Position numbers and translations under genes: made by a program. A stretch of 64,000 nt of DNA, taken from positions 930,001 to 994,000 of the forward strand of contig NZ_BDBD01000011.1 of the NCBI RefSeq assembly GCF_001612805.1, read 5' to 3'. The notes under the pieces were generated by a model, which saw nothing but the letters and a program-made list of their open reading frames with translations, searched no databases and had not been told where the DNA came from. Within the stretch, counting starts at the first letter, position 1. Every line of letters begins with the position of its first letter. The DNA comes from Nocardia coubleae NBRC 108252. GTDB lineage: Bacteria; Actinomycetota; Actinomycetes; Mycobacteriales; Mycobacteriaceae. This document shows positions 53,813 to 62,786 of this stretch, one piece after another.

Positions 53813-55105
53813 TCAGGGCAGGAGGATGCGGCGCAGCGTGGCCGGCGCGGTGAGCGCGGCGGGTGGGTCGACCAGGTGGGCGACTCGCAGGAAGGTCCTG
53901 GCCACGTGCGGATCGTGGTGGGCCACGCGCTGCACCCTTGTCACGAAGACGTCGGTGAGCCGGGTGCGCAGGGTGCGCCTGCCCTCGACGCCCGGATTGC
54001 GCAGATCCGAGCCGGCGGCCAACTGCCAGGCCACCGCGACGGCGTCGGCGGCGGCCGCGTAGAAGCGGGCAGGCAGGTCGTCGGCGTCGAGGCAGTCCCG
54101 CAGGGCGGCGGCTTGCAGCGCGGCCACGGTCATGCCCTGGGCGTAGAGCGGGTTGAACGCGCACTGGGCGTCTCCGAGCACGAGCAGCCCCGCGGGCGCG
54201 GCGCGCTGGCGGTCGAAGCGTCGGCGCACGGCGGTGCGGAAGCGGTACGGGACCGGTTCGCCGAGCGGGTCGGAGCCGACCACGATGGTGTGGATATCGG
54301 GCGCCGACAGCGACGCGGCGTACGCGCGGAAGCCCTGCTCGTCGGTCGGTGGATGGTCGCCGAGCATCCCGGCGATGGTGACGTGCCAGCGGTCGCCCTC
54401 CACCCGCACCGCGCCGCCACCGCGCCCGTCGGCGCCGGTCGACACGATCACCGAGGCCTGGCCGTCGAGCTGGCCCGGCCGGTGCCGGAAGAACCGCGAC
54501 GCGTAGCCGAGGTCGACCTCCAGGCGTTCCTCGTCGGGCACCTCCGCACCGATCGCGGTGAGCCACAGGGTGATTCGTGAGCCGCGGCCGCCGGCGTCGA
54601 CGATCAGATCGGCGGCCAGGGTCTGCTCCCCCGCCGGGCCGGTCACCCGGACGCCGCGCACCCGCTGGGCGTCGCCGATCAGGCCCTGCACGGTCGTCCT
54701 GGTCAACAGTTCGATGCCACGCATCCGCAGGGTGCGCCTGCGCAGCACGGTTTCGAGCAGCGACCGGGTCGCGATCAGCGAGGTGAGTCCGGTTGCGCCC
54801 GCCGCCAGCCGGGAACCGCCGACATACCAGCGGGTGCCGACGAGCACCTCGGCCACGGTCGCGCCGTCGGCGACTGCCTCCTCGGTGAAGCCCGGATACA
54901 GCTCCTCCATGATTCGGCGGCCCCGGTCGAGCAGGCCGTGCAGATGCCAGGCCTGCGGAACACCGCGGCGCACAGTCTCTTTCGTGTCCAGCTCGTCGCG
55001 TTCCACCACGGTGACCCGGTCGAAACGCTCGGCGAGCACTCGCGCGGCCAGCAGCCCGGAGACGCCCGCGCCGATGACGAGCGCGTGCTGACGCGGCGCG
55101 GTCAC
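53813..55105 (-). CDS. FAD-dependent monooxygenase (aromatic-hydroxylase/squalene-epoxidase type)
   Basis: A 430-residue flavoprotein. The FAD Rossmann motif is ALVIGAGVSGLLAARVL, a DG-like motif is found in LIVDAGGRGSR, and the second FAD motif is LVLGDAQCAFNPLYAQGMTV. These mark group A flavin monooxygenases; NPLYAQGM resembles epoxidase-like members. It would insert one oxygen using NAD(P)H and could epoxidise an olefin made by the desaturase-like proteins. The GTG start overlaps the preceding P450 stop (GTGA). Confidence 0.88.
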   Translation of the reverse strand: MTAPRQHALVIGAGVSGLLAARVLAERFDRVTVVERDELDTKETVRRGVPQAWHLHGLLDRGRRIMEELYPGFTEEAVADGATVAEVLVGTRWYVGGSRLAAGATGLTSLIATRSLLETVLRRRTLRMRGIELLTRTTVQGLIGDAQRVRGVRVTGPAGEQTLAADLIVDAGGRGSRITLWLTAIGAEVPDEERLEVDLGYASRFFRHRPGQLDGQASVIVSTGADGRGGGAVRVEGDRWHVTIAGMLGDHPPTDEQGFRAYAASLSAPDIHTIVVGSDPLGEPVPYRFRTAVRRRFDRQRAAPAGLLVLGDAQCAFNPLYAQGMTVAALQAAALRDCLDADDLPARFYAAAADAVAVAWQLAAGSDLRNPGVEGRRTLRTRLTDVFVTRVQRVAHHDPHVARTFLRVAHLVDPPAALTAPATLRRILLP

Positions 55106-56325
55106 AGGGTCACCGGGAGGTGGCGGACGCCGCGGTGGATCAGGCTGGGCCGGTACTCGATCGACTGCTCGGCCAGCGCCAGTTCGGGCGCCCGGTCGAG
55201 CAGGGTGCGGATCGCGGCCTCGGCCTCGATGCGGGCCAGCGGCGCGCCGACGCAGTAGTGGATGCCGAGGCTGAAGCCCAGATGCTTACGCGGCGGGCGG
55301 TTTCCGGTGAAGCGGGTGATGTCGAAGGTGTCGGGGTCGTGGTAGACCCGTTCGTCGCGGTTGGCCGAGCCGGTGAGCACGACGACGCCGTCGCCGCGGC
55401 GGAAGCTGTGCTCGCCGACCCGGGTGTCGGCCAGCGCGACGCGGATCGTGAACTGGGTGGGCGCGTCGTAGCGCAGCATCTCGTCGATGGCGGGCCCGAT
55501 CAGTTCGGGCTGTGCGCGCAGCAGCGCGAGCTGATCGGGATGGCGCAGCAGGGCGAGCATGCCGTTGCCGATCAGGTTGATCGAGGTCTCCATGCCCGCC
55601 ACGAGCAGCAGCAGCGACATCCCGATCACCTCGGGCTCGGTGAGGAAGTCGTCGTCCACGCTGGCCGCGACCAGTTCGCTGAGCAGGTCGGTGCCGGGCC
55701 GCTGCTTCTTCTCGGCGATGAGCCCGGCGAAATGGCCCATGCAGGCGATGGCCGCGTCGGTGCGGGCGCTGATGTCGTCGGGACCGAGCAGCGAGTCGGG
55801 GTCGCTGCCGCGGGCGATGGCCAACTGCCAGGCACGGAAACTGGGGCCGTCGGCGGCGTCGGCGCCGAGCAGCCGGACCGCGACCATTGCGACGGCCAGC
55901 GGGACCGCCAGATCCTCGAGCACATCGAGTTCGCCGCGCTCGAGTGCCGCGTCGACCAGGCCGTCGACCACCGTGCCGGCCACCGGCGCCATCTCGCCGA
56001 TCATCTTCGGGGTGAACGCCTTGGCCACCAGCTTGCGGTAGCGGCCGTGCTCGGGCGGGTCCATGCGGACGAACGAGCCGGGGATGGCGGCGCTGGTGTC
56101 CCGGAAGGGGCTGATGCCCGCCGCGTAACCGTGCCCCCAGTCGGTGCCGGTGAGCACCGCCGCGCACTCCTCGTAGCGGGTCACCAGGCGCACCGGCACG
56201 TCGCCGAGCTCGTACGGGAACAGCGGGGTGGCGGTGCGGACCCTGGCGTAGGCGGGATACGGGTCGGCGCGGTGGTCGGGGGCGAAGGCGTCGAAGGTGA
56301 GGTCGGCGGGGACAGCGGTACTCAT
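55102..56325 (-). CDS. Cytochrome P450 (second P450 of the lipid-like cluster)
   Basis: A 407-residue P450: I-helix LLVAGMETSINLIGN (Met where most relatives have His), ExxR in DEMLRYDAP and haem loop FSLGIHYCVGAPLARIE. The ATG overlaps the upstream P450 stop (ATGA) and its own stop overlaps the FAD monooxygenase start, so the three proteins are translationally coupled. Only distantly alike to its two neighbours, so it probably acts on a different position or step. Confidence 0.93.
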   Translation of the reverse strand: MSTAVPADLTFDAFAPDHRADPYPAYARVRTATPLFPYELGDVPVRLVTRYEECAAVLTGTDWGHGYAAGISPFRDTSAAIPGSFVRMDPPEHGRYRKLVAKAFTPKMIGEMAPVAGTVVDGLVDAALERGELDVLEDLAVPLAVAMVAVRLLGADAADGPSFRAWQLAIARGSDPDSLLGPDDISARTDAAIACMGHFAGLIAEKKQRPGTDLLSELVAASVDDDFLTEPEVIGMSLLLLVAGMETSINLIGNGMLALLRHPDQLALLRAQPELIGPAIDEMLRYDAPTQFTIRVALADTRVGEHSFRRGDGVVVLTGSANRDERVYHDPDTFDITRFTGNRPPRKHLGFSLGIHYCVGAPLARIEAEAAIRTLLDRAPELALAEQSIEYRPSLIHRGVRHLPVTL

Positions 56326-57560
56326 CGGCCCTCCAGGCTGATTCGCAGTTCGGACATGCCGCGCACGACCACATTCGGGCGATACGGCGGTTCGGCGAGC
56401 AGGTGCATCCGCTCGACCCGGGTGGCGACGGCGCGCAGCACCGCCTGCATCTCGAGGCGGGCCAACGGTGCGCCGAGGCAGTAGTGCAGGCCGAGACCGA
56501 ACGACAGGTGCCGTTCGGGGCGCTTGCCCGGCAGGTAGCGGCCGATGTCGAAGCGGTCGGCCTCGGGAAAGGCTTCGGGGTCGCGGGCGGCCGAGCCGAT
56601 CAGCACGATCACCGCGTCACCGGGCGCGAAAGTCTTTCCGGCGAGCTCGATCTCGTGCCGCGCGGTGCGGGTAGTCAGGTGCACGGGTGGGTCGTAGCGC
56701 AACACCTCGTCGACGGCGGGACCGCACAGCGCGGGGTCCTCGCGCAGCCGCCGGAACTGGTCGGGATGGCGGATCAGGGCGAGCAGTCCGTTGCCGATGA
56801 GGTTGACCGTGGTCTCGTGCCCGGCCACCACCAGGATGAGCAGGGTGCCGATCAGTTCGGTCCTGGTCAGCCGGACCCCGGCCTCCTCGGCGTGCACCAG
56901 TGCGGTGATCAGATCGTCACGCGGATCGGCGCGGCGCTGGGCGACCAGGTCGCCGAAGAACGCGTCGAACGCGTGCACCGCCTCGGTGCGCGCGGCCAGT
57001 TCCTCGGGGCTCAGCAGGGTGTCGGGGTCGAGGCCGCGCGCGATGTGGGCGGAGATCTCCCGCACGTGGGCGTGGGCTTCGGCGGGGACGCCGAGCAGTT
57101 CACAGATCAAGGTCAGCGGCACCGGGTAGGCCAGCGCCTCGAGCACATCGGTCTCGCCCTCGGCCAACATCGCCGTGAGCAGCCCGTCGACGAGCCGGTC
57201 GGCGCGCTCGTGCAGGCCCGCGACGGTGCGGGCGGTGAACGCCTTGCCCACAAGGCCGCGCAGACGGGTGTGGTCCGGTGGTTCCATCCACAGGAACGAG
57301 CCGGGCAGCTCCACCTCGCTGTCGCCGTGCAGCAGCTCCGGTTCCTCGGCGTGGCTCCAGCGCGGATCGCTCAGGATGGCCTGGGCCTGCGCGTGCCGCG
57401 GCACCAGGTGGGTCTCACGGGGTCCTGGCACGAACGGTCCAGCGGCGCGCAGGGTTTCGTAGCTGGGATACGGGTCGTGGCGGCAGTGCGGCGCGACGCT
57501 CTCCAGCACCGCGATCTGCACCGGGGTCGGGTCGTCGACCGCGACATGATCGGAAGTCAC
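56322..57560 (-). CDS. Cytochrome P450 (first P450 of the lipid-like cluster)
   Basis: A 412-residue P450 with LVVAGHETTVNLIGNG, DEVLRYDPP and FGLGLHYCLGAPLARLEM. Its FLWMEPPDHTRLRGLV and heme region resemble the third P450 at 52540 more than the second, suggesting gene duplication within the operon. The GTG start follows TAGGAG. It is the first gene transcribed leftward from the shared promoter region at 57561-57744. Confidence 0.93.
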   Translation of the reverse strand: MTSDHVAVDDPTPVQIAVLESVAPHCRHDPYPSYETLRAAGPFVPGPRETHLVPRHAQAQAILSDPRWSHAEEPELLHGDSEVELPGSFLWMEPPDHTRLRGLVGKAFTARTVAGLHERADRLVDGLLTAMLAEGETDVLEALAYPVPLTLICELLGVPAEAHAHVREISAHIARGLDPDTLLSPEELAARTEAVHAFDAFFGDLVAQRRADPRDDLITALVHAEEAGVRLTRTELIGTLLILVVAGHETTVNLIGNGLLALIRHPDQFRRLREDPALCGPAVDEVLRYDPPVHLTTRTARHEIELAGKTFAPGDAVIVLIGSAARDPEAFPEADRFDIGRYLPGKRPERHLSFGLGLHYCLGAPLARLEMQAVLRAVATRVERMHLLAEPPYRPNVVVRGMSELRISLEGR

Positions 57561-57744
57561 CGGCAGCTCCTAGGGGCGATTTCGGTGCGGGGATTTCGCC
57601 GCTCATCGTCGTCGCGCGGTGGCCCCGAATTCGCGCAGTATTGTCTGCTCCGATCGGGCGATAGCCGAATATCTTTATCAGGCAGGGCAATTGGACGATC
57701 GACGGTGATTATCGGCGCGCGTAATTCGTTATTCGTTCAACGCG
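57561..57744. promoter_or_regulatory. Divergent promoter region of the acyl-ACP and P450 operons
   Basis: A 184-bp gap between the leftward P450 operon and the rightward ligase operon. Its right half (about 57660-57740) is markedly A/T-richer than the flanks, as expected for promoters. No clear operator repeat was found, and no regulator gene lies in the cluster within this window. Confidence 0.5.
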
Positions 57745-59427
57745 ATGTCAGCTGGCACTGTTGTCGTTTCCGGCATGAATTCCTCGCGTTCGAGCGACAC
57801 GCTCACCACCCTCCTGGCAGGGGTAGCCGCCGAACGGCCGCGCGTCACGGCGACGTTCTGGTCGGTGTCGGAGCAGCTGGACAACGCCGAGATGCAGGCA
57901 CGCGCCCAGGCGACGGCGACCGCGTTGGTGCGGCGCGGGATCGGGCATGGCGAGCCCGTCGGCCTGCTGAGCCCCAACGCGCCGGAGTTCCTGACCTCGC
58001 TGTTCGGCATCGCCGCGGCGGGCGCCGCCGCCACTCCCCTGCCGCTGCCCGCCGGCACACGGGCGACGGCCGTCTATCCGACGAAGCTGGCGGCGATCAC
58101 CGCGGCCGCGGGCATGCGCACTGTCCTGGTCTCGCCCCGGTTCGCCTCGATGATCCCGCTGATCGGGGACATCGGCGTCGAATTCGTCGACACCGGCGCG
58201 CTCGTCGACGATGTCATCGCCGACGAAGACATCTTGCCGACGCCGGGCCCCGACGATCTGGCCATCGTGCAATTCACCTCCGGCAGCACCGCACTGCCCA
58301 AGGGCGTGCGACTCACCCATGCGAATGTGGTGAGCGGACTGGCCGCCATCCGCACCGGTATCGATCTCGGACTCGACGATCAGGGCGGATTCTGGTTGCC
58401 GCTGTTCCACGACATGGGACTGTTCGGCACCCTGTCGGCGGTGCTGCGCGGCATCCCGGCGCACGTATGGTCGCCGATCGCGTTCGTGAAGGATCCGGCG
58501 CGCTGGCTCGCCGAGTTCGCCGCGACGAAGACCACCATCACCGCGATGCCGAACTTCGGCTACGAGGCGCTGCTTGCGGCGATCCCGCCGGAGCGGGTCA
58601 CCGACTACGACCTGCGGCACTGGCGGATCGCGTTCAACGGCGCCGAACCGATCGCCGAATCGGTGGTCAGCGCGTTCTGCGAGCGGTTCGCGCCCGCCGG
58701 TTTCGCGCCGTCGACGATGTTCGGCGTATACGGCATGGCCGAGGCCACCCTCGCCGTCGCGTTCCCACCGCTGCTGCGCGAGCCGGTCTTCGAGTGGGTC
58801 GACCGCGCCCTGCTCTCGGACGCCGCGGTCGCCGACGTGGTCGCGCGGGACGCCGACGGTGCGCGGGCGGTCGCCTCGGTCGGCGGGCCCGTCGACGGGA
58901 TCGCCGTGCGGATCGTGCACCCCGACACCGGCGCCGACCTGCCCGACGGCCGGGTCGGCGAGATCCTGATCCAGGGCGCCCCGGTGACCGACGGCTATCT
59001 CACCGCCGACCCCGAGGCCGCCGCCGACCGGTTCGTCGACGGCTGGCTGCGCACCGGCGACCTCGGCTACCAGCGTGACGGCGAACTGTTCGTCACCGGC
59101 CGCTGCAAGGACATGATCACCGTGCGCGGCGTGAACTACTACGCCCAGGACGTCGAGGCCGCCGTCCGTGACCTCGACGGCGTCCACAAGGGCCGCTGCA
59201 CCGCCGCCGTCGATCTTGATGGCGACGACGTGATCGCCCTCATCGCCGAAACCGAACGCACCGGCGCGGCCGCCGACGCGCTCGCCGACGCCATCCGCGC
59301 CGCCGTCACCGCCCACCTCGGACTCAGCGCGGTCCAGGTGCACCTGGTCGCGCCGCGCAGTATCCCCCGCACCAGCAGCGGCAAGCTCCAACGCCTCGCC
59401 GCCCGCGAACTGATCGGCCGGCGATGA
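57745..59427 (+). CDS. Fatty-acyl-AMP ligase (FAAL-type)
   Basis: A 560-residue adenylating enzyme. ATP-binding motif is VQFTSGSTALPKGVRLTH, followed by WLPLFHDMGLFGTLSAV, PNFGYEALL, AFNGAEPIAES, GVYGMAEATLAVAFPPL, GWLRTGDLGY and the final Lys in RTSSGKLQRLA. HDMGL-x-G, FNGAEP and YG-x-AEATL are typical of FAALs, which pass acyl-AMP to an ACP rather than CoA. The ACP at 60788 is the obvious partner. Start 57745 or ATG 57775 (MNSSRSS); neither has a strong ribosome-binding site. Confidence 0.88.
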   Translation: MSAGTVVVSGMNSSRSSDTLTTLLAGVAAERPRVTATFWSVSEQLDNAEMQARAQATATALVRRGIGHGEPVGLLSPNAPEFLTSLFGIAAAGAAATPLPLPAGTRATAVYPTKLAAITAAAGMRTVLVSPRFASMIPLIGDIGVEFVDTGALVDDVIADEDILPTPGPDDLAIVQFTSGSTALPKGVRLTHANVVSGLAAIRTGIDLGLDDQGGFWLPLFHDMGLFGTLSAVLRGIPAHVWSPIAFVKDPARWLAEFAATKTTITAMPNFGYEALLAAIPPERVTDYDLRHWRIAFNGAEPIAESVVSAFCERFAPAGFAPSTMFGVYGMAEATLAVAFPPLLREPVFEWVDRALLSDAAVADVVARDADGARAVASVGGPVDGIAVRIVHPDTGADLPDGRVGEILIQGAPVTDGYLTADPEAAADRFVDGWLRTGDLGYQRDGELFVTGRCKDMITVRGVNYYAQDVEAAVRDLDGVHKGRCTAAVDLDGDDVIALIAETERTGAAADALADAIRAAVTAHLGLSAVQVHLVAPRSIPRTSSGKLQRLAARELIGRR

Positions 59428-59466
59428 CGCCGCGCCCGGCTCCCCCTCGATCGAACGGAGTGCCTC

Positions 59467-60255
59467 GTGCACAGCTTTGACGTGTTCCGCCACTACGAAC
59501 GCCTGCACTGGAAACTGAGCGATCTCGACCTGCCCGCCGTCGACCCGACGCTGGTCCGCCCGGAGTACATCACCCTCGCCAAGAGCGCGGCCATGGGTGA
59601 GTCCAATGTGATCGCCGCGGTACACGGCTTCCTCAACGAATTCGTCGACGACTACGACTTCTCCACCTTCGCGGTGGTGTGGGGCTATCAGGAAGTGCAG
59701 CACCACTACGCGTTCCGTTCCTGGCTCGGCGCGATCGGCGAGGACGTCGAGGACCGCGCCGTCGACGCCATGCGCGAGCCGTACGCACCGGGCAGCACGC
59801 CCTCGGCGACCTTGGCGACCAACATCATCTCCGAGCTCACCGTCAACCACGTGTACCGCGCGGTGTCGAGCTGGGTGGGCGAACCGGTGCTGAAGGAGTT
59901 GCTGCTCAACGCCAGTCGCGACGAGGCAGGGCACGCGCGCGAGTTCATCCACTACACCAACGAGCGATTGAAGAAGCGCCCCGAGGAACTGCCATCGGTG
60001 CTCGAAACCTTGTACGTCTACAGCTCCGAGGCCAAGATCAAGCATCCGGTGAGCACCTTCAAGGCGGGCATCGCCGAGCTCGGTGACCACGAGACCATCG
60101 ACACCGGCTTCGAGCTGTTCCTCGAGCAGGTCGCCGCCGAGGGCGAGCTGGAGGTGCTGCACGACAAGGTGCGCCGCACCTTCGCCTCGATCACCGGGCT
60201 CGACCTGTCCAGCAACGCGAAGGTGCGTCGCGCGCTGGCCGACGCCATCGCCTGA
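59467..60255 (+). CDS. Ferritin-like di-iron protein, acyl-ACP-desaturase-like
   Basis: A 262-residue helical protein with a di-iron ligand set on four helices: AAMGESNVIAAVHG (Glu), WGYQEVQHHYAF (E-x2-H), NIISELTVNH (Glu) and NASRDEAGHAREF (DE-x2-H). This matches soluble acyl-ACP desaturase/ribonucleotide-reductase-like oxidases. Only ~30% of positions look shared with the second di-iron protein at 61888 by eye, so they are not recent copies. It would desaturate or oxidise the ACP-bound chain. The GTG start at 59467 gives a clean N-terminus; its stop overlaps the thioesterase start. Confidence 0.75.
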   Translation: MHSFDVFRHYERLHWKLSDLDLPAVDPTLVRPEYITLAKSAAMGESNVIAAVHGFLNEFVDDYDFSTFAVVWGYQEVQHHYAFRSWLGAIGEDVEDRAVDAMREPYAPGSTPSATLATNIISELTVNHVYRAVSSWVGEPVLKELLLNASRDEAGHAREFIHYTNERLKKRPEELPSVLETLYVYSSEAKIKHPVSTFKAGIAELGDHETIDTGFELFLEQVAAEGELEVLHDKVRRTFASITGLDLSSNAKVRRALADAIA

Positions 60256-60791
60256 TGACGGCCGCCGACGCCGTCGTGGTGCCGTGGTCGGTGATCCCCG
60301 ACTACCACTGCTTCGGCTGCTCCCCGCACAATGCCGCCGGGTTGCGCCTGAGTTTCACCCCGCGCCCCGACGGCGCGCTGGAGGCCGGGTTCCGGCTGGG
60401 CCGGGCCTTCGAATCCTATCCCGGTGTCGTGCACGGCGGGCTGATCGGCGTGGTGTGCGACGAGGTGATGGGCAATCTCATCGTGCTCGCGCGCAACGTA
60501 CCCGCCTTCACTGTCTCCCAGCGCACCCGCTTCCTCACGCCCCTGCTGGTCGATCGCGAATACCGCTGCGTGGCAACGCTTCCGCCCGAGCGCGGGCCGG
60601 GTCCGATCGCCGCGCACGCGGAGATCCTCGACGCCGACGGCGCGGTGTGCGCGTCGTCGACGGCCACCTATCAGCCCTTCGATCTGCACGCGGTCCGCGA
60701 CCAGCTCACCCTCGACGACGACGAAGTCGCCTTGCTCGACCACGCCCTGTCCACGGCGAACACCTTCTCCCCGAACGGAGCCCGGCCATGA
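60255..60791 (+). CDS. Hotdog-fold thioesterase (PaaI-like)
   Basis: A 178-residue single hotdog-fold protein. N-terminal DYHCFGCSPHNAAGLRL precedes the core PGVVHGGLIGVVCDEVMGNL, in which HGG-x-x-x-x-x-x-DE is the catalytic/helix region of PaaI/4HBT-type thioesterases, and FLTPLLVDREYRCVA continues the strand. It could release the modified acyl chain from the ACP or clear wrong products. Its start overlaps the di-iron gene stop and its end overlaps the ACP gene. Confidence 0.85.
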   Translation: MTAADAVVVPWSVIPDYHCFGCSPHNAAGLRLSFTPRPDGALEAGFRLGRAFESYPGVVHGGLIGVVCDEVMGNLIVLARNVPAFTVSQRTRFLTPLLVDREYRCVATLPPERGPGPIAAHAEILDADGAVCASSTATYQPFDLHAVRDQLTLDDDEVALLDHALSTANTFSPNGARP

Positions 60792-61054
60792 CAACCACTT
60801 CCGCCGACACCATCCTGCGCACGGTCACCGAGATCGCGATCTCCGAAACCGGCCTGCCCGCCGCCGAGCTGACCCCCGACGCCGACCTGCGCGCCATGGC
60901 CGGTGTCGATTCGGTGCGGGTGCTGCGGATGATCGCCCGCATCGAGCGCACCTTCGACATCGAGCTCGAGGACGAAGACGTCTTCGGCATGTCCACCCTG
61001 GCCGAGGTCACCGCCGTGGTGGAGCGCTCCGTCGCCGAGGGGCGGCAGGCATGA
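60788..61054 (+). CDS. Acyl carrier protein
   Basis: An 88-residue ACP. The phosphopantetheine site is Ser in AGVDSVRVLRMIARIE, with D preceding S as usual, and helix 3 FDIELEDEDVF and LAEVTAVVER complete the fold. It is very acidic in the second half. Translationally coupled (ATGA) to both neighbours. It presumably carries the acyl chain activated by the FAAL while the di-iron proteins and methyltransferase act. Confidence 0.93.
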   Translation: MTTTSADTILRTVTEIAISETGLPAAELTPDADLRAMAGVDSVRVLRMIARIERTFDIELEDEDVFGMSTLAEVTAVVERSVAEGRQA

Positions 61055-61884
61055 CGGTCGTCGCCGATACCAATCAGCACTACGATCTCGATCCCGACAT
61101 CTTCGGCGAGTTCCTCGATCCGCTGCGCAAATACAGTGCGGCACTGTACGAATCGGCCGACGACACCCTGGAGATGGCGCAGCGCAACAAGCTGCGTTTC
61201 GTCGCCGAGCGGCTCGGCCTGCGCGGCGGGGAACAGCTGCTCGACGTGGGCTGCGGCTGGGGTTCGCTGATCCTCTACATGGCAAGCGAATTGGGTTGCC
61301 GCACATTGGGGATCAGCCCGGCGCCGCGGCAGCACGACTACATCGCCGCGCAGGCCGCCGCCCGTGGGGTGAGCGAGCTGGTGCGCACTCGCGTCGGGCA
61401 TTTCGAGCAGCTCGACCTGCCCGCGCGTGGCTTCGACGCCGTCACCCTGCTCGGCTCGATCGTGCACATGCCCGATCCCGACGAGGTGTTCCGCCGCGCC
61501 AAGGCGGTGCTGCGCCGCGACGGCACCCTCTACGTCTCGGAGAGCTGCTTCCGCAATGCGGCCATCCGCACCGCGTTCGACGATCGCGACGGCACCGGGT
61601 TCGTCCGCGAGGACATCTTCGGTTTCGGTGAGCTGCGCCCGCTCTCGGAGCTGGTCGCGGCCGCCGAGAACGCGGGCTTCTCGGTGATCTCGGTCGACGA
61701 CCTCACCGAGAACTACCGGCGCACGATCGAGGACTGGATCGCCAATGTCGACGCCGCCGCCGACCGCATCGACGCGCACGGCGCCGGCCTGGCGGCCAAG
61801 CTGCGCCACTATCTCGAGATCGCCAACGCGGGCTGGGGTTACACCACCAAGCATTACGCGCTGGTCTGCCGGAATGCCAGGTAG
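61051..61884 (+). CDS. CFA-synthase-like SAM methyltransferase
   Basis: A 277-residue class I methyltransferase. LRKYSAALYESADDTLEMAQ resembles the region before motif I in cyclopropane/mycolic-acid synthases, then LLDVGCGWGSLILYMA (motif I), GCRTLGISPAPRQHDYI and LLGSIVHMPDPDEVFRRAK. CFA-type enzymes add a methylene or methyl to a double bond, so it could act on an olefin formed by the di-iron proteins. The bicarbonate-site residues of true CFA synthases could not all be placed. ATGA overlap with the ACP gene. Confidence 0.8.
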   Translation: MTVVADTNQHYDLDPDIFGEFLDPLRKYSAALYESADDTLEMAQRNKLRFVAERLGLRGGEQLLDVGCGWGSLILYMASELGCRTLGISPAPRQHDYIAAQAAARGVSELVRTRVGHFEQLDLPARGFDAVTLLGSIVHMPDPDEVFRRAKAVLRRDGTLYVSESCFRNAAIRTAFDDRDGTGFVREDIFGFGELRPLSELVAAAENAGFSVISVDDLTENYRRTIEDWIANVDAAADRIDAHGAGLAAKLRHYLEIANAGWGYTTKHYALVCRNAR

Positions 61885-61887
61885 GAC

Positions 61888-62730
61888 ATGATCAGCACAC
61901 CAGGGTTGCTGCCCGTCACCGAGCTGACCGCCGCGGTCGACGGCTTCCTCGCCGCCTCCCCCGCGACCCGCGCCTGGGACGTCGAGACCGCCTTCGACTG
62001 GACGGCCGCCGACGCGGGCAGGCTCACCGAGGGACAACGATCCGCGGTCCAGTTCGTCACCCTCATCGAAGACCACCTGCCCGGCTATTTCGATGTCTAC
62101 CACCGGCATTTCCCGGTCGACGACAGCGTGGACCTGCCGACCTTCGAACACAATCGGGAGCTCTACCACTTCACGGTGCGGTGGGCGCTCGAGGAGGACA
62201 CCCACGCCAGGGCACTGGCCCGCTACCAGGAGGCCGCGGGTATGGCCGAACGGTCCACGCTGCGTTCGGAATTGGCGATCGAAGGGCACAAACCGTTCGA
62301 CCTGCCCTACGACCATCCCGTGCAGTTCTTCGCCTACGCGCTGGTGCAGGAGAAGGCGACACAGATGTACTACCAGCAGCTGCGCGACGTCGTCACCGAT
62401 CCGGTGCTCGCCGCGGTCCTCACCCGGTTGTCCCGCGACGAGGCAAGGCATTTCAGCTTCATGGCCGAGGTGGTGACGCGATACCTGCGCCACGACGGTG
62501 ACGCGGTGGTGGCGCCGATCCGCGACGTCATCGCCCATTTCCGGATGCCGCTGTCGGACACGCTGCGCGGCTACTGGCGGTGGGCGCTGCGCATCGCCGA
62601 AGTCGCCGACTACGACCACACCGCCGCCTACGAGCACCTCGTGAAGGTGATCGACCGCGCGGTCGACACCCGAACCGAGCCGATCGACGAGCTCGTCAGG
62701 TTCGTCGAGAGCTGTCGGGCGCTTGCCTGA
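61888..62730 (+). CDS. Acyl-ACP-desaturase-like di-iron protein
   Basis: A 280-residue soluble desaturase-like protein. Ligand helices: IEDHLPGYFDVYH (Glu), WALEEDTHARALA (EE-x2-H), VQEKATQMYYQQL (Glu) and LSRDEARHFSFMAEV (DE-x2-H), the classic acyl-ACP desaturase arrangement (DesA-like in mycobacteria). It starts 3 bp after the methyltransferase stop and ends the operon at a strong terminator. With the 59467 protein it gives two potential desaturation or oxidation steps. Confidence 0.85.
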   Translation: MISTPGLLPVTELTAAVDGFLAASPATRAWDVETAFDWTAADAGRLTEGQRSAVQFVTLIEDHLPGYFDVYHRHFPVDDSVDLPTFEHNRELYHFTVRWALEEDTHARALARYQEAAGMAERSTLRSELAIEGHKPFDLPYDHPVQFFAYALVQEKATQMYYQQLRDVVTDPVLAAVLTRLSRDEARHFSFMAEVVTRYLRHDGDAVVAPIRDVIAHFRMPLSDTLRGYWRWALRIAEVADYDHTAAYEHLVKVIDRAVDTRTEPIDELVRFVESCRALA

Positions 62731-62735
62731 TCCGA

Positions 62736-62781
62736 CGGCACCGGCCCCGCCCCCGATCGGTTCGGGGCGGGGCCGGTGCCG
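62736..62781. terminator. Strong bidirectional terminator hairpin
   Basis: A perfect 18-bp GC-rich stem (62736-62753 with 62764-62781) and a 10-base loop, between the convergent desaturase-like and thioesterase genes. No U-run, as is common for actinobacterial hairpins. Confidence 0.75.
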
Positions 62782-62786
62782 TGTGG

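Noticed and set aside
55102..56325. Second P450 as a non-functional enzyme because its I-helix reads AGMETS
   Set aside because: The acid-Thr pair is kept (ET), and Met at the variable position is allowed; ExxR and the haem Cys are intact.
56403..60162. Very long open frames antisense to the P450, FAAL and di-iron genes
   Set aside because: They are composed of low-complexity Arg/Gly/Val-rich sequence, lack any motif, and mirror well-supported genes with clear catalytic motifs; GC-rich codon bias produces them.
57745..62730. Isonitrile-lipopeptide (Sco/Cmi) type cluster
   Set aside because: FAAL, ACP and thioesterase fit, but the 2-oxoglutarate-dependent isonitrile-forming enzyme and the NRPS are absent in the window; the iron proteins here are ferritin-like di-iron enzymes.
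57745..62730. Classical polyyne cluster
   Set aside because: Polyyne clusters known to me use several membrane desaturases with His boxes; neither di-iron protein has TM helices or His boxes. Kept only as a logical analogy.
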